A stretch of DNA of 64,000 nt from Agromyces sp. Soil535 (GCF_001428255.1 NZ_LMRW01000029.1:1186-65185); one strand, 5' to 3'. Positions 51,883 through 60,858 are shown, numbered from the stretch's first letter. Made by a program: numbers and translations. The notes: a model not told the origin generated them from the sequence alone.

Positions 51883-53247
51883 TCAGAACGCGGCGTCGAG
51901 CTCCCGCTCGCCGCTCGAGGAGGACGCCATCATCGCCCGCTCGACGGCCGCGCGCACACTGCCGGCCTCGACGTCGAGGATCGTGGTGTAGCCGAGCCGA
52001 CGCGCCTCGCTGCCGCGCTGCTTCGCCGACGTGACCGGACGCACCTCGCCGGCGAGGCTGATCTCGCCGAAGGCCGCGAGCTCGTGCGGCACCGCACGGT
52101 CGCGCATGGCCGACGCGATCGCCACCGCGATGGCGAGGTCGGCGCCGGGCTCTGCGAGTCGCACCCCGCCGACCGTCGAGACGTAGACGTCGTGCTCGCC
52201 GAGCTGGCGCAGCCCGGCCCGGCGTTCGAGCACTGCGATGATCATGGCGACGCGCGACGGATCGACGCCGTTCACGACGCGCCGCGGCTGCGGCGCCTTC
52301 GTGGTGACGACGAGGGCCTGAATCTCGACGGGCAGTGCCCTACGGCCCTCGAGGGCGACCGTGACGCAGGTGCCGCTCACCGCATTGCGTGAACGGCTGA
52401 GGAAGAGACCGGAGGGGTCGGGCACCTCGGCGATGCCGTCCCCGGTCATCTCGAAGCATCCGACCTCGTCGGTGGGACCGAAGCGGTTCTTGAGCGCTCG
52501 CACGAAGCGGAGGGCCGTCTGCCGGTCACCCTCGAACTGGCACACCACGTCGACGAGGTGCTCGAGCAGCCGCGGCCCGGCGATCGAGCCGTCTTTCGTG
52601 ACGTGACCCACGAGGAGCACGGGCAGCTGCCGGTCCTTCGCCACGCGGATGAGCGTCGATGCGACCTCGCGCACCTGGCTCGGCTGGCCGGGCAGCCCGT
52701 CGGAGAGGGAGCTCGACACGGTCTGCACCGAGTCGACGATGAGGAGCTCGGGGGCAACCTGGTCGACCTGCCCGAGGATGGTCGCGAGGTCGGTCTCGGC
52801 GGCGAGGTAGAGCTCGTCGTGCAGGGCGCCGGTGCGGCCGGCGCGGAGGCGCACCTGGGCCGTGGACTCCTCGGCGCTCACGTAGAGCACCCGACGCCCG
52901 GTGGCAGCGACACGTACGGCGACCTCGAGCAGGAGCGTCGACTTGCCGACGCCCGGCTCGCCGGAGAGCAGGATGGCCGCGCCGGCGACGATGCCGCCGC
53001 CGAGCACGCGGTCGAACTCGCCGATGCCGCTCGCACGATGCGCGGCGTGCTCGACGTCGACCTGGCCGATCGGTCGCGCGGCGCGCGCCAAGCTCGGCAC
53101 GACCGCCTGCAGCGAGCGGACGATGCCGGTCTGCTCTGCGGCGTCGACGACGGTGCCCCATTGCTGGCATTCTGCGCAACGACCGACCCACTTCACCGTG
53201 CTCCAACCGCATTCGGTGCACCGGAATGCGGACGTGGGGCGGGCCAT
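51883..53247 (-). CDS. radA: DNA repair protein RadA
   Basis: A 454-residue branch-migration helicase for recombination intermediates. It has an N-terminal zinc finger (FRCTECGWSTVKWVGRCAEC), a RecA-like core with Walker A SGEPGVGKSTLLLEVA and the RadA-specific KNRFG motif (RALKNRFGPTDEVGCFEM), and a C-terminal Lon-like domain containing SAMRDRAVPHELAAFGEISL. Start and length are normal. It is convergent with the SseB-like gene across a palindrome. Confidence 0.96.
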   Translation of the reverse strand: MARPTSAFRCTECGWSTVKWVGRCAECQQWGTVVDAAEQTGIVRSLQAVVPSLARAARPIGQVDVEHAAHRASGIGEFDRVLGGGIVAGAAILLSGEPGVGKSTLLLEVAVRVAATGRRVLYVSAEESTAQVRLRAGRTGALHDELYLAAETDLATILGQVDQVAPELLIVDSVQTVSSSLSDGLPGQPSQVREVASTLIRVAKDRQLPVLLVGHVTKDGSIAGPRLLEHLVDVVCQFEGDRQTALRFVRALKNRFGPTDEVGCFEMTGDGIAEVPDPSGLFLSRSRNAVSGTCVTVALEGRRALPVEIQALVVTTKAPQPRRVVNGVDPSRVAMIIAVLERRAGLRQLGEHDVYVSTVGGVRLAEPGADLAIAVAIASAMRDRAVPHELAAFGEISLAGEVRPVTSAKQRGSEARRLGYTTILDVEAGSVRAAVERAMMASSSSGERELDAAF

Positions 53248-53256
53248 GTCCCGAGA

Positions 53257-54087
53257 CTAGCCTCGGCCCCCGACATCCGACGCCGCGACATCCTGTGCCG
53301 TGACATCCGGTGCCGTGAGGTCGGCTGTCGTGACCTCCGGGACCATGAAACGTTCGACGAGCTGGGCCGCGAGCGACGGACCGAACGCGTCGGCCCAGAC
53401 CCGGTAGCCGTGGTCGTTGGGGTGGAAGAGGTCGATCGCGAACTGGGTGAGGATGCCGGAGATGCCCTGGTGCTTCGTCGTGGCGTGCAACGGCACGACG
53501 GTGAGGCCGTGCTCGGCGGCGACTCGGCGCACGATGCGGTTCGCCACGGCGACCCTGCGCTCGTTGTGCGGGAAGTAGAAGAACGGCAGGTCGGCCACGA
53601 GGGCGTGCTGCGGGAGCGCCGCGTAGGTGGTGCGGATGCCGCGCTCGAACGCCGCGGGATCCCATCCCGCGATGTCGTTCGCGCCGATCGCGACCGTCAT
53701 GATGTCAGGCCGGAGCTTCACGAACCGGGGGAGCTGGTCCTGCACGGCGAGGTCGACGGTGGCGCCCGAGACGCTGAGGTTCACGACGCGCACGGTGCAT
53801 CCGGTGACCGAGCGGATCTCATCGGCGAGCACGCCCACGTAGCTGCGGTCGGGGCGGCTCGCCCCGATGCCCTGCGCGGCGCTGTCGCCGATCGCGACGT
53901 ACAGCAACTCGCCCTCGAGCTTCGCGTGGTCGCGCCACCACTTCGAGTGCACCGGCAGTGTCTCGTTCAGCACGAGCGAGTTCGCGGCGAGGCGAGCACG
54001 GAAGCGGCGCCAGCCGACGGGTGCCGCGATGCCCGTCGCCGCGAGGGCGGCGACCACGATCGACACGCGGAGGACTCGGCTCGACAT
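53257..54087 (-). CDS. SGNH/GDSL-family hydrolase
   Basis: A 276-residue esterase/lipase-like protein. An N-terminal membrane anchor or signal (VSIVVAALAATGIAAPVGW) precedes the catalytic blocks: VAIGDSAAQGIGASRPD (Ser), VNLSVSGATV (Gly), VAIGANDIAGWDP (Asn) and DLFHPNDHGYRVWADAF (the catalytic Asp-x-x-His pair). It probably deacylates a lipid or glycan at the cell surface. A tail with repeated TAPDVTAQDVAASD units ends the protein. I took the ATG at 54087; longer frames run towards tRNA-Ser and lack support. Confidence 0.85.
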   Translation of the reverse strand: MSSRVLRVSIVVAALAATGIAAPVGWRRFRARLAANSLVLNETLPVHSKWWRDHAKLEGELLYVAIGDSAAQGIGASRPDRSYVGVLADEIRSVTGCTVRVVNLSVSGATVDLAVQDQLPRFVKLRPDIMTVAIGANDIAGWDPAAFERGIRTTYAALPQHALVADLPFFYFPHNERRVAVANRIVRRVAAEHGLTVVPLHATTKHQGISGILTQFAIDLFHPNDHGYRVWADAFGPSLAAQLVERFMVPEVTTADLTAPDVTAQDVAASDVGGRG

Positions 54088-54192
54088 CACCACGCCGCCG
54101 ACGGTATGGGAGCACGCTGAACGGCCGCTGAACGCCGGATGGGGCATCCGCTCGTTTTGGCCGACGCTCCGAAGTCGTCTAAGATCGTCCTC

Positions 54193-54279
54193 GGTACCGT
54201 GTCCGAGCGGCCGAAGGTGCAACTCTCGAAAAGTTGTGTGGGTGAAAGCCCACCGTGGGTTCAAATCCCACCGGTACCG
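54193..54279 (+). tRNA. tRNA-Ser (CGA)
   Basis: An 87-base class II cloverleaf: acceptor GGTACCG with CGGTACC and discriminator G, anticodon arm CAACT-CTCGAAA-AGTTG (anticodon CGA), a long variable arm (TGTGGGTGAAAGCCCACC), and T arm GTGGG-TTCAAAT-CCCAC. CCA is encoded at 54280-54282. Its 3' end is repeated at 58568-58592, marking it as the integration site of the island that follows. Confidence 0.96.
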
Positions 54280-54282
54280 CCA
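54258..54282 (+). repeat. attL-like duplication (3' end of tRNA-Ser)
   Basis: The 25 bases covering the T arm, acceptor 3' strand and CCA of tRNA-Ser (GGTTCAAATCCCACCGG then TACCGCCA) are repeated exactly and in direct orientation at 58568-58592. Duplications of tRNA 3' ends are the standard scar of tyrosine-recombinase integration. Confidence 0.9.
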
Positions 54283-54284
54283 TG

Positions 54285-54311
54285 AAAAACCTCTGTTGAT
54301 CAGGGGTTTTT
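54285..54311. terminator. Terminator after tRNA-Ser
   Basis: AAAAACCTCTG (54285-54295) and CAGGGGTTTTT (54301-54311) form an 11-pair stem with one G-T wobble and a five-base loop, with a T run on the right. It can act in both directions. Confidence 0.8.
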
Positions 54312-54814
54312 CTACGTTCACGGTGCGATCCGTGGCAATTGGCAACAACTCGGCAGTTCCGAATCGCAACTGGCGTGATCGACGCCGTGCCAACGTGACG
54401 ACGGTGCCCACGGTAGCCCCCACAACTGTGGGGCGACGAGACCCGAGGAGTTGCGCGTGAGCCGGCGCGAACGGGCGACGCGGCGAAACTCGCGCTGGAG
54501 TCTCGCGACGAGGTTCTCTCGCCGACGCCAAGGGAATGTGTACACGCTGAAAGGAGTGTCTATGACGGGGAAGTCGGCGACCGGTGTTGGCTCAGCAATA
54601 GTCGGCTGCCATAGTTGCTGTACTCGCGCATGGTTCATATCTCTGGTCAGAGGCGAGCAACGTCGCCCGCAACTGGCTGCTCAGACACGGCGTTGATCGT
54701 CCTCAGCGAGAACGGGCGCATCCGCCAGTGGAACACCTTTTTTGAGCGACCGAAACGAGAGACGGCCGCGGCTGACCTATTGAACGGAAGGCCCGACGAG
54801 CTGAGGAGAGGACA
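54312..54814. other. Left part of the tRNA-Ser island, no convincing gene
   Basis: Short frames exist on both strands (for example 54451-54696 plus and 54318-54638 minus), but neither resembles a protein family or has a good ribosome site. I read the space as the leader of the large gene and possibly decayed integration functions. The bases just before the gene (GCTGAGGAGAGGACA) hold a strong ribosome-binding site. Confidence 0.45.
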
Positions 54815-57800
54815 ATGACCGACCCGATCGGGCTGATCAGTCTCGCCGGTGGGCCAGTCATTCGGGGTGTGAAGCGCTTCCTTCTCGAGGTTCGTGTGGT
54901 GCGGAAAGTTCGATCGGAGCTCGGCACGGCCGGGTATCGAATCGATAGCATCGGGCTGCGCCGCGTGATGTATGCGCCGGGCTTCGCGGAGAACCTGGCA
55001 CGCATCCCCAGAGACGGCGATGAGTTGCACCAGGCACTCGCGATCCTCATCAATCCCACCGACCGCGGCGGCGTGAACCTGCTGCGGGAGCGCCTCACCC
55101 GTGCGTTTGCAATCCGCCTTCCCGGCAGTACGCCCGCGTCGCAGTTCCGCGAGAACCAAGCATCGTCACGGCACGAGCAGCTTCTGGACGGGAATCAGGA
55201 GATCATCGCCACGATCGAGCGGGTCGGCAAAGGCATCGACACAGGTGCCCGTGACGACACCGTGTTCGAGTACCGACTCACCGAAATGCACCCGAGCCGT
55301 GCGCGCGAGCTACGCGAGCTCCGCGAGGTCTGGCCGGCCACCGCCGAAGTCGTCGGCGCGCTTGCGACCAGTGCCGACCGCGTAGCTCTGCTTCGTCGCT
55401 GGGCGAGCAACCCGCCGCCATCGCTGGCCCATGGTCCCGGCGAGTTGCTCGGTGTCATTTCGGACATCGCCGCCGACCTTCCCGAGGTCGCGGATCAGGA
55501 ACTGGCGATCGCGTTCGTGGAACTAGCCCTCGCAAAGAGGGCCGAGCCACGCGGATACTGGTTGATCCGGCTGCTGGGTCTCAGGGGGATCAGCGAAGTC
55601 GGACCGGCTGCGGCGTTTCTTGCAGAGGTAAGTGACTACCCGCTCGTGATTGCGACCCTGCACCCTGACGGTGCCGAGCAGGCCATTGTCACTCTCGAGG
55701 GATGGGAGCCACCGAGCCGTCGCGAGGAGATCCATCGCCGCATACTCCTCATTCATTACTACCAAGCCACCGGACGAATCGACGACGCCATCACGATGGC
55801 CAAGAACACCGCGACCGAGTTTGACTCCACCGCTGCTGCCCTCCTTGCCGTACAGGCGCTAATGGCCAGGCACATGATGAACCGGAGCGCCGGTCATCGT
55901 TCCGACCTGTCCAGTGCCCTCGTACTCGTTGTCGACACCCGAGCCAAGCGTCGCCGCTGGGGGCTTCAGTCCGGCCAGGCGCTCGCCACTGAGATCCGGG
56001 TCCGACGTCTCCTCGCCGATCACCGCGGCGCGCTCGACATCGCCAATGGCGTGGGCGAAGTTCCCGCGACCCCGGAGGAGCTTCGGCACCCGACGGTGAT
56101 CGCGGAATCGGCGCTTGTGCATGCTCAGCGCGGTGATTTGGAGATAGCGAAACGCCTGGTCGCCGATGCCCCGGCGAGTGAGCGCCCGCACATTGAGGCG
56201 GTGATCGCTGACCGCGAAGACCGAAGCGAGGACGCCATCCTGTTCTGGCAGGCCGCTATCGACGCGAATGAGGAGTGGGGTGAGAAGGCCGACCTAGCTC
56301 TACAGCTGGCGTTCCGCGGCGTGCGATCGCCGTTCCTTGACCAGCTGCGCACATCCAACGCCGACCTGGCCGACGAGATCTCGCAAGTTGCGGATCTGTA
56401 CAGTCATCAGCCGGGCGCGCTAGAGGCGTTCCGCGGGTTTGCCAACGCCGAGCATCGTGGCGCGCAGTTCCTTTACAACTACTTCCGACGTGAAGGCGAT
56501 GAGGCTGCTGCCGCCGCCCTTGCTGCCGATGCCGCGCTTCGGTGGGGCGACCCAGACCTGTGGCTCGAGTCCGCCCGCTTTCAGTTGCGCCAGCGTCAGT
56601 TCGCCACCACGATCGAGCAGGTGCACGCCGCCCTCGCCGTTGCAGGCGACGGCTGGGGTGGCCGCCGCATGGCCTACGGACTGCTCGTCGAGGCCCAGAC
56701 CGCCTCCGGCGATTGGCAACGTGCACTGAGCTCGGCCGCACAGATGCTGGCTGACGATGCGAGCGACACGTCCGCTGCGTGGGCGCTCCTGTATTGCCAG
56801 ATCAGGCTCAACGACTACGACGCCGCCCGTGCGACCTGGCTGGCGGCCGGCGGGCCGGAACCGGAGACTGAGGTCGAGGTGTCCGCCTGGATCGAGCTGG
56901 TGCGCACATTCGGTTCGGAGGTCGGCACGGCCCGCGACGCGTTGAAAGTCGCGGCCCGCTTTCCCGACAATGAACCGATTCGCACCGCTCTCGTGGGCGC
57001 TCTGTTCACCGGCCCTCGCGAAGGTCAGCCTGTGGGTGATGAGGCGGAGGCCGGATCTGAGGCGGTCGAAGAGCTCGATCCGGATATCGAAGCTTTCCAG
57101 GAGCTGCTCGGCAACTACTTTCGCGACTTCCCGGACGGTGCCATCCGTCAGGTTGAGGTCGATCTCGAGGACCCTTTGCGATCGCTGCAGGGGGTGCTTG
57201 GGGAGGGCCGACCGCGCCCCGAGTTGGTACAGCAGATCTCTGACGGGACGCTTCCCTACGGCTTCGCCAGCGAGGTTGCAGGGAAGACCTACCTGGAGGG
57301 GCTCATCGCCCGCTCCACAGGTCCTGTCTTCACGGGACCGACGAACGCCGACGCCGAGGCCGGCGCTTTCCGGGCCGCCCACGATCGCGGCATCATTCTC
57401 GATCTCTCCGCGCTCGTCACCATCGCCCGACTGCCGGAGCCGCTTCGGGTGCTGCTCACCGGGCACTTTGCCAACGCTCGGGCGCTAACGGACCAGCAGT
57501 CTGACGCGGTCGAGGGGGCTCGCGTCATATCCCGCGACAGCGGGATGAGCTTGCACCCAGGGGAGGGCGCGGAGCTGCCGTCCGTCGAGCACCGCACGCC
57601 CGACGAGATCGCAGCTGCGGCGGCGCTTGCGGAGTCGGTCGTGCAAACCTTCAGCCTCCTCGCGCTCGACTCGCATTCGCAGCTCACCGCGATCGAGCGA
57701 CTCGCCGAGCTGGACTTCCGCGGGTCGTTCCTGCTCGCCGCGGACCATGCGGTCGATACCGGTCTGCCGCTCTGGTCCGACGATCGCGCCCTGGGTGGCG

Positions 57801-58429
57801 TGGCGCGTCTAACCGGCGGGCACGCGTTCGATACGCCCGCCCTGATCCGGCACCTCCGCACTGAGGCGGTCATCGATGCTGAGCTGCTCGACCTCGCGGA
57901 CGCCACATTGATTGCGGCTGGATACACCGGCGTCGACTTCTCGCCATCCATTTGGAACCTCGCCGTGACGCTGGCACCCAACCCTCTGGGTGTGATGCAG
58001 GCGATCAAGTTCGCCAACGGCGATGCCGTGCAGGAACGTGCCGGCTGGTCGACGACCCAAATCGACGCCAATGTCGCCGACCCTGCCGTTCTCGTCGGCT
58101 ATGTTCACGCGATCGCCCAGTGGCTGATCAATATTGCCGCCGACGAAGAGACCGTCGCTTCCAACCTTCAGGTCCTTTGCCGGATCCTTGCGCGGCGAGC
58201 CTGGATGACCTCCTCCACGCTGCCGTACTGCGTCGACGCGTTCCGGGCCACCACGAGCGAGGTCGCCGTGTCAGTGCTGTTGCACCAGATCTACCTGGGG
58301 TTCGAAGCGCTCGCTGAGCGTACCGACGACGCGACTGCGGCGGCCGCGACCTTCGAGCTTGTCAGCCGACTCAACCCGCCCGATGCGTCCCGAATCCGAG
58401 CTGCCATCGTGGCGCGCAACTTCGAGTGA
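54815..58429 (+). CDS. Large TPR-like repeat protein with a C-terminal PIN-type nuclease domain
   Basis: A 1204-residue protein, the only gene of the tRNA-Ser island. Residues 1-130 form an unrecognised helical domain (RRVMYAPGFAENLARIP, ALAILINPTDRGG). About 200-720 is a solenoid of paired helices of TPR type (RILLIHYYQATGRIDDAI, ESALVHAQRGDLEIAKRL, GLLVEAQTASGDWQRALSSA). An acidic linker (about 740-760) follows. Then comes a PIN-like fold: GIILDLSALVTIARL (Asp863) and DHAVDTGLPLWSDDRALG (Asp977, Asp981, Asp989-990), the acidic set of RNA-cleaving PIN nucleases. The last 190 residues are helical. The layout recalls the PIN-TPR conflict proteins predicted in comparative work; I cannot confirm family membership. 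Likely role: a sensor-nuclease acting against phage or as a regulated toxin. Strong ribosome site (AGGAGAGGAC). Confidence 0.75.
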   Translation: MTDPIGLISLAGGPVIRGVKRFLLEVRVVRKVRSELGTAGYRIDSIGLRRVMYAPGFAENLARIPRDGDELHQALAILINPTDRGGVNLLRERLTRAFAIRLPGSTPASQFRENQASSRHEQLLDGNQEIIATIERVGKGIDTGARDDTVFEYRLTEMHPSRARELRELREVWPATAEVVGALATSADRVALLRRWASNPPPSLAHGPGELLGVISDIAADLPEVADQELAIAFVELALAKRAEPRGYWLIRLLGLRGISEVGPAAAFLAEVSDYPLVIATLHPDGAEQAIVTLEGWEPPSRREEIHRRILLIHYYQATGRIDDAITMAKNTATEFDSTAAALLAVQALMARHMMNRSAGHRSDLSSALVLVVDTRAKRRRWGLQSGQALATEIRVRRLLADHRGALDIANGVGEVPATPEELRHPTVIAESALVHAQRGDLEIAKRLVADAPASERPHIEAVIADREDRSEDAILFWQAAIDANEEWGEKADLALQLAFRGVRSPFLDQLRTSNADLADEISQVADLYSHQPGALEAFRGFANAEHRGAQFLYNYFRREGDEAAAAALAADAALRWGDPDLWLESARFQLRQRQFATTIEQVHAALAVAGDGWGGRRMAYGLLVEAQTASGDWQRALSSAAQMLADDASDTSAAWALLYCQIRLNDYDAARATWLAAGGPEPETEVEVSAWIELVRTFGSEVGTARDALKVAARFPDNEPIRTALVGALFTGPREGQPVGDEAEAGSEAVEELDPDIEAFQELLGNYFRDFPDGAIRQVEVDLEDPLRSLQGVLGEGRPRPELVQQISDGTLPYGFASEVAGKTYLEGLIARSTGPVFTGPTNADAEAGAFRAAHDRGIILDLSALVTIARLPEPLRVLLTGHFANARALTDQQSDAVEGARVISRDSGMSLHPGEGAELPSVEHRTPDEIAAAAALAESVVQTFSLLALDSHSQLTAIERLAELDFRGSFLLAADHAVDTGLPLWSDDRALGGVARLTGGHAFDTPALIRHLRTEAVIDAELLDLADATLIAAGYTGVDFSPSIWNLAVTLAPNPLGVMQAIKFANGDAVQERAGWSTTQIDANVADPAVLVGYVHAIAQWLINIAADEETVASNLQVLCRILARRAWMTSSTLPYCVDAFRATTSEVAVSVLLHQIYLGFEALAERTDDATAAAATFELVSRLNPPDASRIRAAIVARNFE

Positions 58430-58567
58430 GCACCGTATTGGCTTGGCTCCGACGAGCGAGCTGAGCACGCAGCGACCCGCATGGCCTCAGCGACCGACGC
58501 GCCGAACGCGCAGCCCGTGCCGCGCCAAGTTCGGTCGCCACCCACGTCTTTCACCTGCAGTATTCCC

Positions 58568-58592
58568 GGTTCAAATCCCACCGGTACCGCCA
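58568..58592 (+). repeat. attR-like duplication (copy of tRNA-Ser 3' end)
   Basis: An exact 25-base copy of 54258-54282, including the CCA, but without the rest of a tRNA. It marks the right edge of the island. Confidence 0.9.
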
Positions 58593-58696
58593 CGGTGAGG
58601 TGTCGGGACATCCTTTGTGGATGTCTCGGGACATCGACGACATGAAGTCCTACCTTCGGGAGGGCTCCTGTTGTGTGCGGGTGGATCGTGGCCGAG
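58593..58696. other. Possible insertion-element end beyond the island
   Basis: The word TCGGGACATC occurs twice in direct orientation (58603-58612 and 58626-58635), 23 bases apart, the second inside the small palindrome GATGTC-TCGG-GACATC. This spacing resembles transposase-binding ends of insertion sequences. No transposase gene accompanies it. Confidence 0.35.
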
Positions 58697-59983
58697 TCAC
58701 CAGTGGAATCCACCGAAGTGACGTCCATGGTTGCTGTGGAGATGGTCGGGGTGGAGCTCCGCGATGCGGACGCGGGGTCCTCTTCGCGCATGGATGAGTG
58801 CATAGCCGGACAGGATGAGCATGACCCATGCCGGCGCCACTGCGTCGAGGCGAGCGAGCATGCTGAAGACGAGTCCGACGCCTGTGGCGGTGACGCCCAG
58901 CACAATCTGACAGAAGATGATCACCTCGGTGTCGTTCTCCTGTCCGAGGTTGTGATACATCCACGTCGACCGCGTGCTCGACGTCGCCGCCGCACCAGCT
59001 GCTGCGAAGACGATGACGACGCCGCTCAGAATCGGCAGCGCTTGAGCACCGCTGTAGTCCGCGATGAGCGCTGCAAGTGCTGCGCAGACACCGAGGGCCG
59101 CGGCCGTCAGCAGTAATCCGCGAATCGTCGCCTTGTGTCGGCTCAACATCCACAGCGCGGTGAACAGCAGACTCCCAATCGCCGTGACCGCGACGATGTA
59201 GTGAAGGGCCTCTGATTTCTGCCCATGCAGGGTGGCGCCGTGGACACTGTAGAAGCTCGTTCCCAGGGCGATGGAGAGGAAGAGCACCTGGGTGATCAGA
59301 AACTCCCGAACCCAGGGGTACTTCCGATCGGGTCGAGACCTCAACACCGTGAGAATGCCGACCGGTTCGTTCCTGGTTGCCGGACCGGACCCGGTCGGGC
59401 GCATGCGCAGCAGGGATAGCGCTGCGACAACCATCGCGGTGATTCCGATCCAGAGGAGAGCGATGTGAGCGTCCCTGCCGTTGGGGTCCAGGAAGAACGC
59501 CCCCAGGACGACCGTGATCACCAGAGTCACTACCGCGCCACCGGTGCTCTGCACGACGCCGAGAGCCGACTTCTCCGACGATGCAAGCGAAGAGGACATC
59601 ACCTCCACCACGGCGATCGATGCGATGCCTGATAACAGGCCCACGACAGCGGCGACAACCCAGAGTGCGTTCAGCCACTCGGGGCTTACCAACGAGATCC
59701 CAACCCCAGTGATCGCGAACGCGGTCGCGATCAAGGCCAGAATCAGCGCGAGTGACCTCGCAACGGAACGCAGACCCAACACGCGAGGCGCCACGACCGA
59801 CCCAAGCAGGTTGGCAGCGATGTAGATCGGAAAGATCAGTGCAGCTGCGAAGGCGCTCCCACCGAATGCGACACAGATGAACGGGAGGACCACCGCGGCA
59901 GCGGTCAGGTGATTCGCGACCCCGAAACTCACACTCTCGGTGGCCGCGGCGAAGAAATTCCGCCGACCACCTGGTGCGCTCAT
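58697..59983 (-). CDS. MFS-type membrane protein
   Basis: A 428-residue protein with about 12 predicted membrane helices in two halves (SVSFGVANHLTAAAVVLPFI at the first; PILSGVVIVFAAAGAAATSS in the second half). It lacks signature motifs that would name a substrate; a short basic stretch (ATRNEPVGILTVLRSRPDRK) forms the central loop. The His-rich C-terminus (ELHPDHLHSNHGRHF) is unusual and could bind metal. The start is the ATG at 59983, or the one at 60001. Base composition is lower in GC than the core genes, so it may belong to the same foreign stretch as the island. Confidence 0.7.
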   Translation of the reverse strand: MSAPGGRRNFFAAATESVSFGVANHLTAAAVVLPFICVAFGGSAFAAALIFPIYIAANLLGSVVAPRVLGLRSVARSLALILALIATAFAITGVGISLVSPEWLNALWVVAAVVGLLSGIASIAVVEVMSSSLASSEKSALGVVQSTGGAVVTLVITVVLGAFFLDPNGRDAHIALLWIGITAMVVAALSLLRMRPTGSGPATRNEPVGILTVLRSRPDRKYPWVREFLITQVLFLSIALGTSFYSVHGATLHGQKSEALHYIVAVTAIGSLLFTALWMLSRHKATIRGLLLTAAALGVCAALAALIADYSGAQALPILSGVVIVFAAAGAAATSSTRSTWMYHNLGQENDTEVIIFCQIVLGVTATGVGLVFSMLARLDAVAPAWVMLILSGYALIHARRGPRVRIAELHPDHLHSNHGRHFGGFHW

Positions 59984-60099
59984 CACAGCACCAAAGTACA
60001 AGCGACCGAAAGGTCCGTGGCAACGGAATGCAACAACTGAGCGATCCGTGCCTCGTCGTGGTAGTCGCGCGACCGACCATCTGACAGCGCGAGCTGGAG

Positions 60100-60729
60100 A
60101 GCGAGCCGGTCGCTCGAGTCGAGCGCTGGCACCCGAATCCCGACTTCACCTACCGCGAGGGGGGCGGGCCGCTGCTCGACATGGGGCCGTACTACGTCGC
60201 CGCGCTCATCCACCTGCTCGGTCCGGTGCGATCCGTGATCGGTGCCGCAAGTCGCCTGCGTGGCGAACGCGTCATCGCGAGCGGGATGCGCGCGGGCGAG
60301 CGGATCCCCGTCGAGGTCGATACCCACGTGACCGGCATCCTAGAACACGAGAACGGTGCCCTCTCGACCCTCACTACGAGCTTCGACGGCACCGCGACGA
60401 CCGCCGCGCCGATCGAGGTGCACGGCGAACGCGGCACGCTCGCCGTGCCCGATCCGAACCAGTTCGACGGCGACGTGCGGCTCGCGCCCCTCGATGGTCC
60501 GCCCGGATGGCAGACCCTCGAGCCGTCCGCGGGCTATGCCGACAGCGCCCGTGGCGTGGGGCTGCTCGACTTCGTTCGGGCCGACCCCGAGCGTCTGGCG
60601 CGGGCCGGCGCGGATGTCGCGCTGCACAGTCTCGAGATCATGACCGCGCTGCTCGACTCGGCCGCTGCTGGCCGCCGTGTGGAACTCACCACCTCGGTCG
60701 ATCGACCCGTCCCGGTACCGCTCCCCTGA
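60100..60729 (+). pseudogene. Gfo/Idh/MocA-type dehydrogenase, N-terminus missing
   Basis: The frame reads RVERWHPNPDFTYREGGGPL, then LDMGPYYVAALIHLLGPV, the conserved segment after the catalytic Lys region of Gfo/Idh/MocA sugar dehydrogenases, and continues to PVPVPLP. The NAD-binding Rossmann domain is absent: upstream of about 60100 the sequence switches to unrelated DNA next to the MFS gene. It has no proper start and is a truncated remnant. Confidence 0.85.
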
Positions 60730-60745
60730 AGGAGGACTGGAGCAC

Positions 60746-60792
60746 TTGAGGACCCGACTGATCATCGACAGCGACGCCAAGAACGAGGCGGG
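60746..60792 (+). pseudogene. First codons of a nucleoside-hydrolase-like gene
   Basis: Behind GGAGGACTGGAGCAC a TTG starts RTRLIIDSDAKNEA, the N-terminal metal-site motif of a nucleoside hydrolase subgroup (usual continuation DDQFA). After 15 codons the homology ends in unrelated Gly-rich sequence and a stop near 60847. Only a stump of the gene remains, directly downstream of the truncated dehydrogenase. Confidence 0.55.
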
Positions 60793-60858
60793 CGGCGGAG
60801 GAGCGGCCACTAGCGGTCGGACCGCTCATGTACGTATCGCCGAGTCCTGACCCGGGCG

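Larger units (their letters stand above)
54258..58592 (+). mobile_element. Mini-island integrated at tRNA-Ser
   Basis: A 4.3-kb segment bounded by exact 25-bp repeats of the tRNA-Ser 3' end. It carries a single large gene (54815-58429) and no integrase, recombinase or phage gene. Its DNA is visibly less GC-rich than the housekeeping flanks, in keeping with foreign origin. Without its own integrase it must have been moved by one supplied in trans, or have lost it. A tRNA terminator lies inside its left end. Confidence 0.85.

Noticed and set aside
54318-54638. 106-codon minus-strand frame in the tRNA-Ser island as an integrase or antitoxin
   Set aside because: No recombinase or DNA-binding motif and no ribosome site; composition looks random.
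58650-60149. 499-codon minus-strand frame over the MFS gene
   Set aside because: Cys/Arg/His-rich out-of-frame reading; the parallel frame gives a clean 12-helix membrane protein.
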